DNA of 22,525 nt from JAHFLD01 sp964367145 (GTDB lineage: Bacteria; Patescibacteriota; Minisyncoccia; UBA6257; 1-14-0-10-40-38). Location: assembly GCA_964367145.1 (NCBI GenBank), contig CAYIWJ010000012.1, positions 1-22,525 of the forward strand, read 5' to 3'. The notes below the pieces were generated by a model. That model worked only from the letters and a program-made list of their open reading frames with translations. It was not told the origin of the DNA and ran no database searches. Shown here one piece after another: positions 1-7,829 of this stretch (positions are counted from its first letter, which is position 1; each line of letters opens with the position of its first letter). Position numbers and translations under genes: made by a program.

Positions 1-2
1 TT

Positions 3-500
3 GGCAGCGACATTCGGAATGTTTTGCTGAATCCGAAGCATCACGAGACCATGCTGCCGCGCACGGAACTGTTGCTCTTTCTCGCTGACCGAACTGATCA
101 CGTGGAACAAGTCATCCGACCCGCGCTCGAAAAAGGACACACCGTTATCTGCGATCGCTTCACCGCCAGCACCTTTGCCTATCAATGCTTCGCCGGCGAA
201 GCCTGCTCCCCCGATGTTTTTATCTCCATCGAAAAATTTGCTCGAAACGGCCTGACTCCTGACTTCACCTTCTGGATTGATATTGATCCACAAGTCGGAC
301 TGGAACGAAACCGCAATAGCGGCAAGCGCGACCGCTTCGAAAGCAAAGACTTGTCTTTTCATGAAAAAGTGCGCGAGGGATTCCAGACCTACTTTGATCT
401 CTACGAGGATCGCTTTAGGTTTGCCCGCATTGACGGCGGACCACAAATCCCCGAAGTGCAAGATAAAATCAAAACGCTCGCCGACCGATTATTCGCCTAG
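3..500 (+). CDS. tmk: Thymidylate kinase, 5'-truncated by window edge
   Basis: dTMP kinase phosphorylates dTMP to dTDP in the cytoplasm for dTTP synthesis. The reading frame is open to the window edge (codon at 3-5 onward, beginning GSDIRNVLL), so the N-terminal P-loop lies upstream of the window. The family signature DRFTASTFAYQ (the DR-Y/F-xxST-xAYQ motif) is present, preceded by a segment typical of TMK (ELLLFLADRTDHVEQVIRPAL). A LID-like Arg-rich stretch (RNRNSGKRDRFES) follows. About 165 residues are visible against a usual length near 210, which fits loss of only the first 40 or so residues. The TTG at 24 is an in-frame codon, not a credible start. A strong hairpin terminator follows directly. 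The family assignment is firm; the start cannot be seen. Confidence 0.93.
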   Translation, partial: GSDIRNVLLNPKHHETMLPRTELLLFLADRTDHVEQVIRPALEKGHTVICDRFTASTFAYQCFAGEACSPDVFISIEKFARNGLTPDFTFWIDIDPQVGLERNRNSGKRDRFESKDLSFHEKVREGFQTYFDLYEDRFRFARIDGGPQIPEVQDKIKTLADRLFA

Positions 501-507
501 CAAACCC

Positions 508-533
508 AACCCCTCCTCGCCGAGGGGTTTTTA
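508..533 (+). terminator. Intrinsic terminator after tmk
   Basis: An 8-bp stem AACCCCTC/GAGGGGTT (508-515 with 522-529), a 6-nt loop and a T-run at 528-532, starting 8 bp after the tmk stop. Confidence 0.85.
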
Positions 534-570
534 TATAAGCTATGATTAATCCAAAATCCTTAACAGCTCT

Positions 571-2259
571 ATGCAAACCAAAAACTTAGCGCTTATCCTG
601 ATTATTCTTCTTGGAACCTTCCTGCGCGTTTACCACCTAAATCAAGGCGACGTCTTGGGCGACGAAGCACTATTGGGATTTCGCTCCGTGGGTCTAACCG
701 ACTTTGATGAAGCTCCCAAACAAACCACTCCGCTTGAATGGTTTGATGGCAACATTCCGTGGTGGACTAAGCTCTCTTTTCATGATCATCCGCCACTGGT
801 TTTTTGGATTCAACACTCATTCATATCCGTCTCCGGCGAAACCGCCTGGGCCTTTCGCCTCCCCTCGGCAATCTTCGGCATCGCCTCAATTTACCTCCTC
901 TACCTGCTGGGAAAATCACTTTACGAAAAAAAAGTCGGCCTCCTGGCCGCGCTTTTGTTAGCCGTAAATTCCAACCACGTCTACATCTCCCGCATCGGCC
1001 TGCAAGAATCTTACGTTATCTTTTTTATACTGCTGACGATCTACGCTGTCATCCGCACCACAAAAAACCCGCGCTTCTTTTTACTCGTGGGCGCAAGTCT
1101 CGGCTTGGGACTGCTCACTAAATACACCGCGATCATTCTTATTCCCCTCTGCCTCGTCTATCTTTTAATTTATAACCGAGGGCTCTTCAAATCTCGCTTT
1201 TTTTATTTTGGCGCTGGAATCGCGCTTCTGATAGTAAGTCCGATTATTGTTTATAACCTAATGCTTTACAGCGCAGTCGGTCATTTTGACTTTCAGTTGT
1301 CCTATATTTTCGGTCAACATCCAAAAATTTGGCAAGAAAATCCCGGAAAACAAATCGGCAGTTTTCTGGAACGACTAACCATTTTTCCCACTCGCCTTTT
1401 TCTAACCTACTCACCCTTCTTTTTAATTTCATTTTTTAGCGGCCTTGCTTGGCTTATGATTTCCCGTGTCAGAAAAAAACCGCGAAACATCAAAGATAAA
1501 ACCACGCCCTCGGATACGATAGTCTTTTTGTCCCTGACATTTCTCACAATCCTCATAATCGCCATCGGCCCCTCCTATCGTTTTATAACCATGCTCGCTC
1601 CCGTTATGGCACTCACGCTCGGCACGACATTCGCCGCCGTCACCGCCAAAAAAATGCTAAACGGTCTTATATTCACCGCGGTCGGCATAGAAATTATTTA
1701 TTCCATAAACACCAACCTAGCGCTCTCGCCCCGCGGCATAGTTCCCTGGGCCTACGCGGCTACCGCCGAGGAAACCAGATCTTACGGCTATCACCAGTTA
1801 GCAACTTATTTCAACCAAGAATTAAAAAATCTGATGCCAGCACTCACCCTTGAACCACGATACAAGTTCTTGAACGATCTCCAAACAAAATCACTCGCCG
1901 AAGATCTCTCGGCAAAAAAATTGCGCCAAGCAATAATGATTATCTACGACGACAGCCTGCAAAGCTTCGCTCAACTCTGGTATCTGGATCGCTTGCAGGT
2001 TTATAAGGCCTGGCCAGTTCTCAAATTGCAAACCCATCAATCAATTCTGGCTCAAAACGGCGAAAATTATTTCCGTTCCGCGGGTTTCTCTAGAGCTTAT
2101 TTTATTCTGCCGACCAAAGCCGTACCGCTCAAATCAAATAGCCCAACTAGCCAAGGTTTATCCTTGGCTCATAATCTACAAATTGCCCAACAACCCCTCG
2201 CGATTCTAAAAAACGACAAAAACTTTCCCACTTTTTATATTTATAAATTCACGCCCTAG
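571..2259 (+). CDS. GT39/ArnT-like membrane glycosyltransferase
   Basis: This 562-aa polytopic membrane protein resembles the dolichyl-phosphate-mannose protein mannosyltransferase / PMT family (GT39), which transfers sugars from polyprenyl-phosphate donors outside the membrane. An N-terminal helix (about residues 5-20) is followed by the family's acidic pair in the first extracytoplasmic loop (GDEAL, D31-E32) and the later HDHPPL motif (71-76). About ten hydrophobic segments follow, then a soluble C-terminal domain (about 410-562). It sits between two terminators, so it is probably expressed with at most the 45-aa peptide downstream. A TATGAT box at 541-546 is a possible -10, 24 bp before the ATG. 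The acceptor substrate (lipid, protein or cell-surface glycan) cannot be told from sequence. Confidence 0.8.
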   Translation: MQTKNLALILIILLGTFLRVYHLNQGDVLGDEALLGFRSVGLTDFDEAPKQTTPLEWFDGNIPWWTKLSFHDHPPLVFWIQHSFISVSGETAWAFRLPSAIFGIASIYLLYLLGKSLYEKKVGLLAALLLAVNSNHVYISRIGLQESYVIFFILLTIYAVIRTTKNPRFFLLVGASLGLGLLTKYTAIILIPLCLVYLLIYNRGLFKSRFFYFGAGIALLIVSPIIVYNLMLYSAVGHFDFQLSYIFGQHPKIWQENPGKQIGSFLERLTIFPTRLFLTYSPFFLISFFSGLAWLMISRVRKKPRNIKDKTTPSDTIVFLSLTFLTILIIAIGPSYRFITMLAPVMALTLGTTFAAVTAKKMLNGLIFTAVGIEIIYSINTNLALSPRGIVPWAYAATAEETRSYGYHQLATYFNQELKNLMPALTLEPRYKFLNDLQTKSLAEDLSAKKLRQAIMIIYDDSLQSFAQLWYLDRLQVYKAWPVLKLQTHQSILAQNGENYFRSAGFSRAYFILPTKAVPLKSNSPTSQGLSLAHNLQIAQQPLAILKNDKNFPTFYIYKFTP

Positions 2260-2353
2260 CAAAAAAAATCTTCAGACTACCCCTTGCCAAAAAAGCACCA
2301 ACAATGGCACACTCACCAATAGTTCGTTCCTAAACTCCAACCAAGGAGAACGC

Positions 2354-2491
2354 ATGTCCCGCCGCAAGTCCAAAGATTCGCGCCTCGAAAGTTTTTATGC
2401 TAACCGCGAAACACTGCTTAACGCGCTCTATGTTTTTCTTGCAATTAGTAGTTTCGTCGCCCCATTCATCTTCTATCAGATCTACCACTAA
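2354..2491 (+). CDS. Small 45-aa membrane protein, unknown function
   Basis: An ORF of 45 codons with a strong SD (AAGGAGA, 2344-2350) just upstream of the ATG. The N-terminus is basic (MSRRKSKDSRLES) and is followed by one hydrophobic segment (about residues 21-43, ALYVFLAISSFVAPFIFYQI). The stop overlaps the start of a strong hairpin terminator. SD, sensible topology and terminator together argue that it is real despite its size. I do not recognise the family. It is one of several small single-gene units in this window built the same way. Confidence 0.65.
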   Translation: MSRRKSKDSRLESFYANRETLLNALYVFLAISSFVAPFIFYQIYH

Positions 2492-2514
2492 CGCCCGCCA
2501 TGCGGGCGTTTTTA
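2491..2514 (+). terminator. Intrinsic terminator after 45-aa peptide
   Basis: An 8-bp perfect stem ACGCCCGC/GCGGGCGT (2491-2498 with 2502-2509), loop CAT, followed by a T-run. There is no matching T-run for the minus strand, so it serves the plus-strand gene. Confidence 0.88.
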
Positions 2515-2531
2515 TTAGCCAAGCAAAAAGA

Positions 2532-3761
2532 TCACAAAATTTTAGCGTAATCAACCGCCGTCTTTCGACACACCTCTTGAACCTCGGCTTCCAACACCCC
2601 GCACAAAGCCAGCGCTTCGCGATCGGAATGAAAGTAAGAGATAAAATCTTTGACCGCACCGATAACGCAGTTTGAGCGCTGTTCAAAATCCTTTCCCAAT
2701 TCGCAAGTGGTTTTAGTCGCCACCGCATTGCTGACACTCTTGCCCGAAGCGTCTCGCCCCAAACTTTGGTAACAGGTTGCCACGTAACCCAAATCAGCCT
2801 TAGCGCACAGATCAAAAACCTTGGCAAAATTCTGTCCGGTTATTTTAAGCGCATAAGAAGTCTGCATTAGATAACAAGTTTGCTTATATGGGACATCAAC
2901 GGCATTACAAGGAAACAAAGGATCCTCCGGTTTTAGATATTTAGTAAAATGATTTTTATTGTCCACAATTACGTTCTCCATAAAAACTCCGCTATAACAG
3001 GATTGCTTTTGCCAGCCACCGGTCAAGCGATCACAAATCTTCAAAGAGTCAAAAAGTTCGGTTTGGGTTAACGCCATCAAACCGTGCCCCAGTCCATGCA
3101 AGCAATTATAGTAGTCAAAGGAATAACGCTCTTTGCCGGGAATACCATCGCAGGTGGCATCAATACCCGCCAGAAACTTTTCTCGCCCAATAAGCCCCAC
3201 TAATCCCTCAAGTGCACCATGATGATACCCCGACCAGCAAAAACTGTCGGCGTGTTGATACGCCTCGGCCAGTGTAGGAAATTTTTCCACCGCCGCCTGC
3301 CCAATTGAATGAGTCAATGGATGACACTGCGAACGAACATATAAATTACTGACATAGGTCGAACGCAAATAAGCAAAAGCCGGCTCGATCCCCTCCTCGC
3401 GAACAATCTTTTTTAGATAATCTCCATAGCAATCAAAGTCCGATGCCAATTTTCCAACGCACGGGGTCGGAGTTAAAGTCCCTGCCAAATTTTTTTTCGG
3501 ATCAACTTTTTGCGGAACAACAGCCTCACCCTCCGCCACTCGTGGTGGCAAACGCAACTCCCGCTCCGGCACCGGCCGATCTTCGGCCAGCATATTGTTA
3601 ATTAAAAAATCAATTGGCGGTGGCGAAACATTGAACTTTGACAAAATCGCTGAGCGACCATAAACCAAAAAAACTACGCCTCCCAGCGCGACACTAATTA
3701 ACACGACTAGTAAGATGCCGCCGGCGTAACTAGGCTTATTTTTTTCCTTTCGGTTTTGCAT
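2532..3761 (-). CDS. Membrane-anchored Cys/His-rich protein with TPR-length Cys-paired repeats
   Basis: 409 aa, not recognised as a named family. A single N-terminal membrane segment (about residues 13-34) is followed by a Pro/Glu-rich linker (45-100) and an extracytoplasmic domain. That domain has 16 cysteines (C101, 111, 146, 175, 204, 220, 243, 255, 285, 296, 319, 330, 353, 365, 387, 398). His-containing motifs cluster in the first half: CHPLTH (146-151), CWSGYHHG (175-182) and CLHGLGHG (220-227). From about 285 on, Cys pairs spaced 11-12 residues recur every 33-35 residues, the length of a TPR/Sel1-type helical hairpin, which suggests disulfide-stapled repeats. The ATG lies 26 bp inside the upstream peroxiredoxin gene, indicating a translationally coupled pair and perhaps a shared role in thiol/redox chemistry. 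Metal or haem binding by the His motifs is possible but unproven. Confidence 0.75.
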   Translation of the reverse strand: MQNRKEKNKPSYAGGILLVVLISVALGGVVFLVYGRSAILSKFNVSPPPIDFLINNMLAEDRPVPERELRLPPRVAEGEAVVPQKVDPKKNLAGTLTPTPCVGKLASDFDCYGDYLKKIVREEGIEPAFAYLRSTYVSNLYVRSQCHPLTHSIGQAAVEKFPTLAEAYQHADSFCWSGYHHGALEGLVGLIGREKFLAGIDATCDGIPGKERYSFDYYNCLHGLGHGLMALTQTELFDSLKICDRLTGGWQKQSCYSGVFMENVIVDNKNHFTKYLKPEDPLFPCNAVDVPYKQTCYLMQTSYALKITGQNFAKVFDLCAKADLGYVATCYQSLGRDASGKSVSNAVATKTTCELGKDFEQRSNCVIGAVKDFISYFHSDREALALCGVLEAEVQEVCRKTAVDYAKIL

Positions 3762-4341
3762 TTATCGCTTTATAAACTTTGCCGGCTATTTTAATGGAAG
3801 GATTAAGCGTTGTTTGGCCCTCATCCCAACTAGCCGGACAAACCCGCCCCGGATTATTTTCCACAAAATAAAGCGCCTTGAGCTTACGCAACAATTCATT
3901 AGCGCTTCGGCCAATCTTATCACCCACAATCTCCACCGCCCGCAAGACACCCTTGGGATCAACAATAAACGCCGCCCTTTGCGCCAAACCCTTTGTTTCA
4001 TCATAAATACCAAGTTCGCGAGACAGCTTACCATTATGATCCGCCGCCAAAGGATATGTGACGCCAGTTAGCAACTTCTCAACTTCCAACCAAGCTTTGT
4101 GGGTATAAACCGTATCCGTACTCACCGCCACCACCTCGGCCTTGTATTTTTTAAACTCTGAATAAAGGCGATTCAAATCAGCCAATTCAGTCGGGCACAC
4201 AAAGGTAAAATCTGCCGGATAAAAGAAAAGCACCAACCACTCGCCCAACAAATACTTGGAGTTAATGCTTCCTATCTCGTCTTTTTCCGGCCAATAAACC
4301 TCCAGCGAAAAATCGGGAAACTTTTGATCAATAGTAAACAT
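3736..4341 (-). CDS. Typical 2-Cys peroxiredoxin (AhpC/TSA)
   Basis: This thiol peroxidase reduces H2O2 and organic hydroperoxides. The peroxidatic Cys lies in FFYPADFTFVCPTEL (C49 from the chosen start), the active-site Arg in AQRAAFIVD, and the resolving Cys in GRVCPASW (C168). With the ATG at 4341 the protein is 201 aa (MFTIDQKFPDF), normal for the family. An upstream in-frame TTG at 4371 would add ten residues. The ATG is preferred because a TATAAT box ends 7 bp before it, predicting a leaderless transcript. The C-terminal extension is Lys-rich. The downstream Cys-rich membrane protein overlaps by 26 bp, so they form an operon. The electron donor (thioredoxin or AhpF) is not encoded in this window. 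Confidence 0.93.
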   Translation of the reverse strand: MFTIDQKFPDFSLEVYWPEKDEIGSINSKYLLGEWLVLFFYPADFTFVCPTELADLNRLYSEFKKYKAEVVAVSTDTVYTHKAWLEVEKLLTGVTYPLAADHNGKLSRELGIYDETKGLAQRAAFIVDPKGVLRAVEIVGDKIGRSANELLRKLKALYFVENNPGRVCPASWDEGQTTLNPSIKIAGKVYKAINAKPKGKK

Positions 4342-4348
4342 ATAAGCA

Positions 4349-4376
4349 ATTATATCTTTAAAGATGCGCAATGCAA
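4349..4376 (-). promoter_or_regulatory. Promoter of peroxiredoxin operon (leaderless type)
   Basis: -35 TTGCAT (4371-4376), 16-bp spacer, perfect -10 TATAAT (4349-4354), then 7 bp to the ATG at 4341. The expected start of transcription falls on or next to the ATG. Confidence 0.6.
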
Positions 4377-4408
4377 AAAAACACTCCTACCAACAGCTAA
4401 ACTCACTA

Positions 4409-4417
4409 TGATATAAT
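4409..4417 (+). promoter_or_regulatory. Extended -10 promoter of secreted 800-aa gene
   Basis: TGATATAAT (TGn plus a perfect TATAAT at 4412-4417), then six A and the ATG at 4424. There is no convincing -35 and no SD, so the mRNA is probably leaderless. It is divergent from the peroxiredoxin promoter about 33 bp away. Confidence 0.6.
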
Positions 4418-4423
4418 AAAAAA

Positions 4424-6826
4424 ATGATTCATCAACGCCAAAAAAATTCCCGTAAAATTTTATTCACCGCCATCGTCGGGTTCGCAGCCAGTCTTCTTTT
4501 GCAAACCACCGTTCATGCTTTTACCATTTTTGACACCGCCGACCCGCAAACTCCGCGCCTGACAATCATCAAACCGGACGGTGAAAAAATTGAAGGACTT
4601 CTCGCCGCCTCAAGCTACAGCACCGTGGGCCCCGCTATTTTTACCGATCCGAACGGCAACCCAACCGCGCCAAGTATTTACACCGGCGGTAAAGCCAGCC
4701 CCTTAAACGATCCTCAAGTTGGAGCACCAAACGAATACAAATCAACTCTCATTACTGAAGCCGGTACCGGAAAAATACTCCTGCCGGTAGTGCTTAATTC
4801 CCTTCCTGATACCACTAAAATAAAAGTAACCATCCCAGCGACCGGCGCCACGAGCAGTTTTACCAAAGCCGAACTCTTTACTTTTTTTACCGCCAACCCA
4901 AACCTAGTCCCTTACCCGATTGCCAACCTCTCACTGGTGCTCAAAATAACTCCGTCTGACTACTTATCTCCAATTGTCGGACCAAACGGCATTCAACTGA
5001 TAGGAACTCCATCGGCCCAAACAACCGGAAATGGTTTTGCCTACTTAAGCGGCACAATGATTAACCAGGGATTTCCAGCGATTGACATCGCCCCGCCGAC
5101 ACCAAGCGCCACGCTTAATCTGCCATCGCCGCTTAATGTTCCAGTAGTTAAAGCTTCCATTGTTCGCTCCGGTCATTTGAATGGCGGCCCCGAAAATCAC
5201 ATAATTGTCGTAACTCCATACTTCTCTTACATCAATAATACCAACGGGCAAAGCTATAAGATTCGAGTAACCGCCTATACCGCTACCGGCAAAGTCCTTG
5301 CTGGTTTTCCAGTAGAGATTGACTCACCGCCAGACAATCTTGGAGGCGCTCCCGGGCTTGGACTCCAAGACACCAAAGTCATCATCGCCAACGTTGACAG
5401 TATCGAAACCGAAGAAATCATTCTTCTGCACAACCGCAAGTTGGTAACCATTATCAAAAACAATGGCGCTTACACAACCTACGACATTCCACTCACCGGC
5501 GTGGCTTTAACCAGTGTTTCAACTTTAACCTTTGTCCAAAACGCGACCTATCCCGCCAGCTCTTTAAACACCTCTTCAGCCTATCAGGAATGTCTCGAAA
5601 TTATGGCCGTTGAGAGCCTGACACCAAACAAAAAAGATCTCGTCGTCGGCTGCACTAATTACATGGGCACCTATTATACCGTCCCGCCAAATCCACCGAC
5701 AACTTGGGGCACGGCCTTTACGCCGGGAATCGCCTATCAATTAACTAGACTGGATATCGGCACAAACGCCAGCGGAAATCCAACCATCGGAACCACAAAC
5801 GGTTTCCCAATTATAATTCCCACCAATCAAACCGGACCGCTTTCCAGCTTTCGAGGCAAATGCCGGTTAGCTTACGCGCCCGGAACCACGCCAGCCGACG
5901 GTGAAATCGCTTGCTTGGAAAAATTCAAAAAAATGGACTCGGTCGCCAGCCAACCAACTCTCGGCACCGGAGCCCACCTCCGTACTTTCAAACCGGAAGC
6001 CAACCCAGCCGGATTCGTCGGCAACGCCACTCCCCTGCCAATGCCCGCTGGCTTTCCGATTATCGCCAATAATTACACCGGCGACCAAGAAATAACCACC
6101 GCACTCACCAGTACCGGATCCATAGAAAAATTCGCTACTTTTCTCTCGCAATCCACAGCGCCTACAAACATCCAAAAAGGCTTCGCCGGATTCACTTCAA
6201 CCGGATCCGTTAGCGCGAACGATGCATTCTCCGGTTATGCCTATAATTCCAACGTTGACGGCCTCAAGCTCGGTCGATTCCAAAACTCAACCACTCGCCA
6301 AATCGGATACATGGGCAACACCACTTTCAAAATACTAAATGAAAATACCCTACAACCGATTCAAAGCTATAACATAGAACCGGGGGTAGGCGGGGGCAGT
6401 ATTTCCTCGATTCGCAAATTAATCACGCTTGATTACAACAAATCCGGCTACGAAGGATTAGTCGTTTTGCGAAGTCAATTCGGCGGAGCGGCACAACAGT
6501 CTGAACTTAAATTCATAAGAGTGAGTCAGGCCGGTAATCAAGCCGTGGTAGAAAATGTGATTCCGCTTGCCCTTCCTCCATATCCCATAAGCGGCGCCGT
6601 CTGGCCAGAGGCCCCAACCGATTTCGCGCTGGAGGCCACGAATCTAAACGGAAACGAAACCACCGATAACAGTCTTAACGTTCTCGCCATTAACCGCAAT
6701 CAACTCTACCGCGTAGACATAATCTCTGATCCAACCAACACCACCCAACATCAGGGCTCATGGATCGGCGAAGGTGGCAACCGCTTCGGCTGGAAGCTAT
6801 CTGATACCAACAACATTAATCGCTAA
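4424..6826 (+). CDS. Secreted 800-aa protein, possibly beta-propeller (FG-GAP-like)
   Basis: I do not recognise a named family. A clear Sec signal peptide (basic MIHQRQKNSRK, hydrophobic 12-28, likely cleavage after VHA at residue 32) precedes a long Thr/Asn/Pro/Gly-rich exported region with few charges and few cysteines. Segments such as KVIIANVDSIETEEIILL, LITLDYNKSGYEGLVVL and the late NLNGNETTDNSLNVLAI resemble degenerate FG-GAP/VCBS strands (D-x-N-x-D/S-G..E), so a beta-propeller is a reasonable guess. No C-terminal anchor or sorting motif is seen. The next gene begins 4 bp after its stop, so the two are cotranscribed and may act together at the cell surface. It starts from a leaderless-type promoter. 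Confidence 0.7.
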   Translation: MIHQRQKNSRKILFTAIVGFAASLLLQTTVHAFTIFDTADPQTPRLTIIKPDGEKIEGLLAASSYSTVGPAIFTDPNGNPTAPSIYTGGKASPLNDPQVGAPNEYKSTLITEAGTGKILLPVVLNSLPDTTKIKVTIPATGATSSFTKAELFTFFTANPNLVPYPIANLSLVLKITPSDYLSPIVGPNGIQLIGTPSAQTTGNGFAYLSGTMINQGFPAIDIAPPTPSATLNLPSPLNVPVVKASIVRSGHLNGGPENHIIVVTPYFSYINNTNGQSYKIRVTAYTATGKVLAGFPVEIDSPPDNLGGAPGLGLQDTKVIIANVDSIETEEIILLHNRKLVTIIKNNGAYTTYDIPLTGVALTSVSTLTFVQNATYPASSLNTSSAYQECLEIMAVESLTPNKKDLVVGCTNYMGTYYTVPPNPPTTWGTAFTPGIAYQLTRLDIGTNASGNPTIGTTNGFPIIIPTNQTGPLSSFRGKCRLAYAPGTTPADGEIACLEKFKKMDSVASQPTLGTGAHLRTFKPEANPAGFVGNATPLPMPAGFPIIANNYTGDQEITTALTSTGSIEKFATFLSQSTAPTNIQKGFAGFTSTGSVSANDAFSGYAYNSNVDGLKLGRFQNSTTRQIGYMGNTTFKILNENTLQPIQSYNIEPGVGGGSISSIRKLITLDYNKSGYEGLVVLRSQFGGAAQQSELKFIRVSQAGNQAVVENVIPLALPPYPISGAVWPEAPTDFALEATNLNGNETTDNSLNVLAINRNQLYRVDIISDPTNTTQHQGSWIGEGGNRFGWKLSDTNNINR

Positions 6827-6830
6827 AAAT

Positions 6831-7817
6831 ATGAACACCAATCTTGAACCTCACAAACTCATCGCCATCTTGATAGCCATCCTTGTTGTTGGCGCGACTA
6901 TTGTTTACACCTTTACCGATGGGGCTAGATATTTGGCTCTAACTTTCTTCCAAAGCAATATTGAAAACGATTTACGCGAAGCCCGCACCCCAAAAAACCT
7001 TGAAGTCGTCTATGAAGCCATCATCAATTCCGCCGATGCTAAAAACAAGGACCTTAAAATTGTGATCGATGCCAAGATCCAAACCGATTCCGTAGGCGCG
7101 GTCGTGGGCCGCACTCTTAACGCTTCAAGCCCCAACCGACTGCTTGCCGATACTGCCGAAACATTCAACGAAATATACGCCAAAACCGCGGACAACGAAG
7201 CCGTCTCCTGCGCTGGCAAAAACAAGATATCCTGTAAGACTCTTAAAAACGAAGGTGCCAAAATGCCCTATTTTAAAATAGTTCGCGCCATAGATACCAC
7301 CGACCAAGGCAACATCCTAAGCGACGAAACCAAAAACTGGAACCAAAGCGGTGTTAAAGATGTCGCCGGTGGCAACGCCACCTGTTACACCGGAATCCGC
7401 GAAGGCAATATAACTGCCTGCGTCAAAAAATTCCGCGGCCGCACAATTCTGGCGCTCGTAACCACCTCCAAAGGGACACTTGAATTAAAATCAGTAAGTG
7501 AAATAAGCGATGGCCAAGTCCGAGCCATAAAGAACCTGCCCCCAATAGTTTTGGGCAACGCCAAATGCTCTGGCAAAACTATCTCGGCGCCAATCAATCA
7601 ATTTTTCGCCTCAAATCCGCTCGTGCTTAAAACCCAATTCACATCTTCGCTCGCCGTCTTTGGCGCTTCGCTTAACGAACCGACGCAAATCATTACCGTC
7701 ACTAAAAGCAATGACAAATTAAACATCACGACTGGCAGTGATCCCAAACTACTCACCGCGATTATAAGCGACAACACCACCGGAAAAAAGATTACTGACC
7801 TCTCCTGCGCGGAATAG
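6831..7817 (+). CDS. Membrane-anchored 328-aa protein, unknown function
   Basis: The start is placed at the ATG at 6831, 4 bp after the preceding stop. An upstream in-frame ATG at 6774 would lie wholly inside the previous gene. The N-terminus (MNTNLEPHK, then hydrophobic residues about 10-27) forms an uncleaved signal anchor with the rest outside. The exterior domain is rich in Lys, Asn, Asp and Thr and has five cysteines, including VSCAGKNKISC, GNATC and a near-terminal DLSCAE. There is no enzymatic motif. Because it is stop-to-start coupled with the large secreted protein, it could anchor or assemble that protein. It converges on nth with only 12 bp between the stops and no visible terminator. 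Confidence 0.65.
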   Translation: MNTNLEPHKLIAILIAILVVGATIVYTFTDGARYLALTFFQSNIENDLREARTPKNLEVVYEAIINSADAKNKDLKIVIDAKIQTDSVGAVVGRTLNASSPNRLLADTAETFNEIYAKTADNEAVSCAGKNKISCKTLKNEGAKMPYFKIVRAIDTTDQGNILSDETKNWNQSGVKDVAGGNATCYTGIREGNITACVKKFRGRTILALVTTSKGTLELKSVSEISDGQVRAIKNLPPIVLGNAKCSGKTISAPINQFFASNPLVLKTQFTSSLAVFGASLNEPTQIITVTKSNDKLNITTGSDPKLLTAIISDNTTGKKITDLSCAE

Positions 7818-7829
7818 TCTCGTTCCAAA

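Noticed and set aside
2397..2675. Plus-strand 92-aa ORF
   Set aside because: It is out of frame with the SD-led 45-aa peptide, crosses a strong terminator and runs antisense into the Cys-rich gene.
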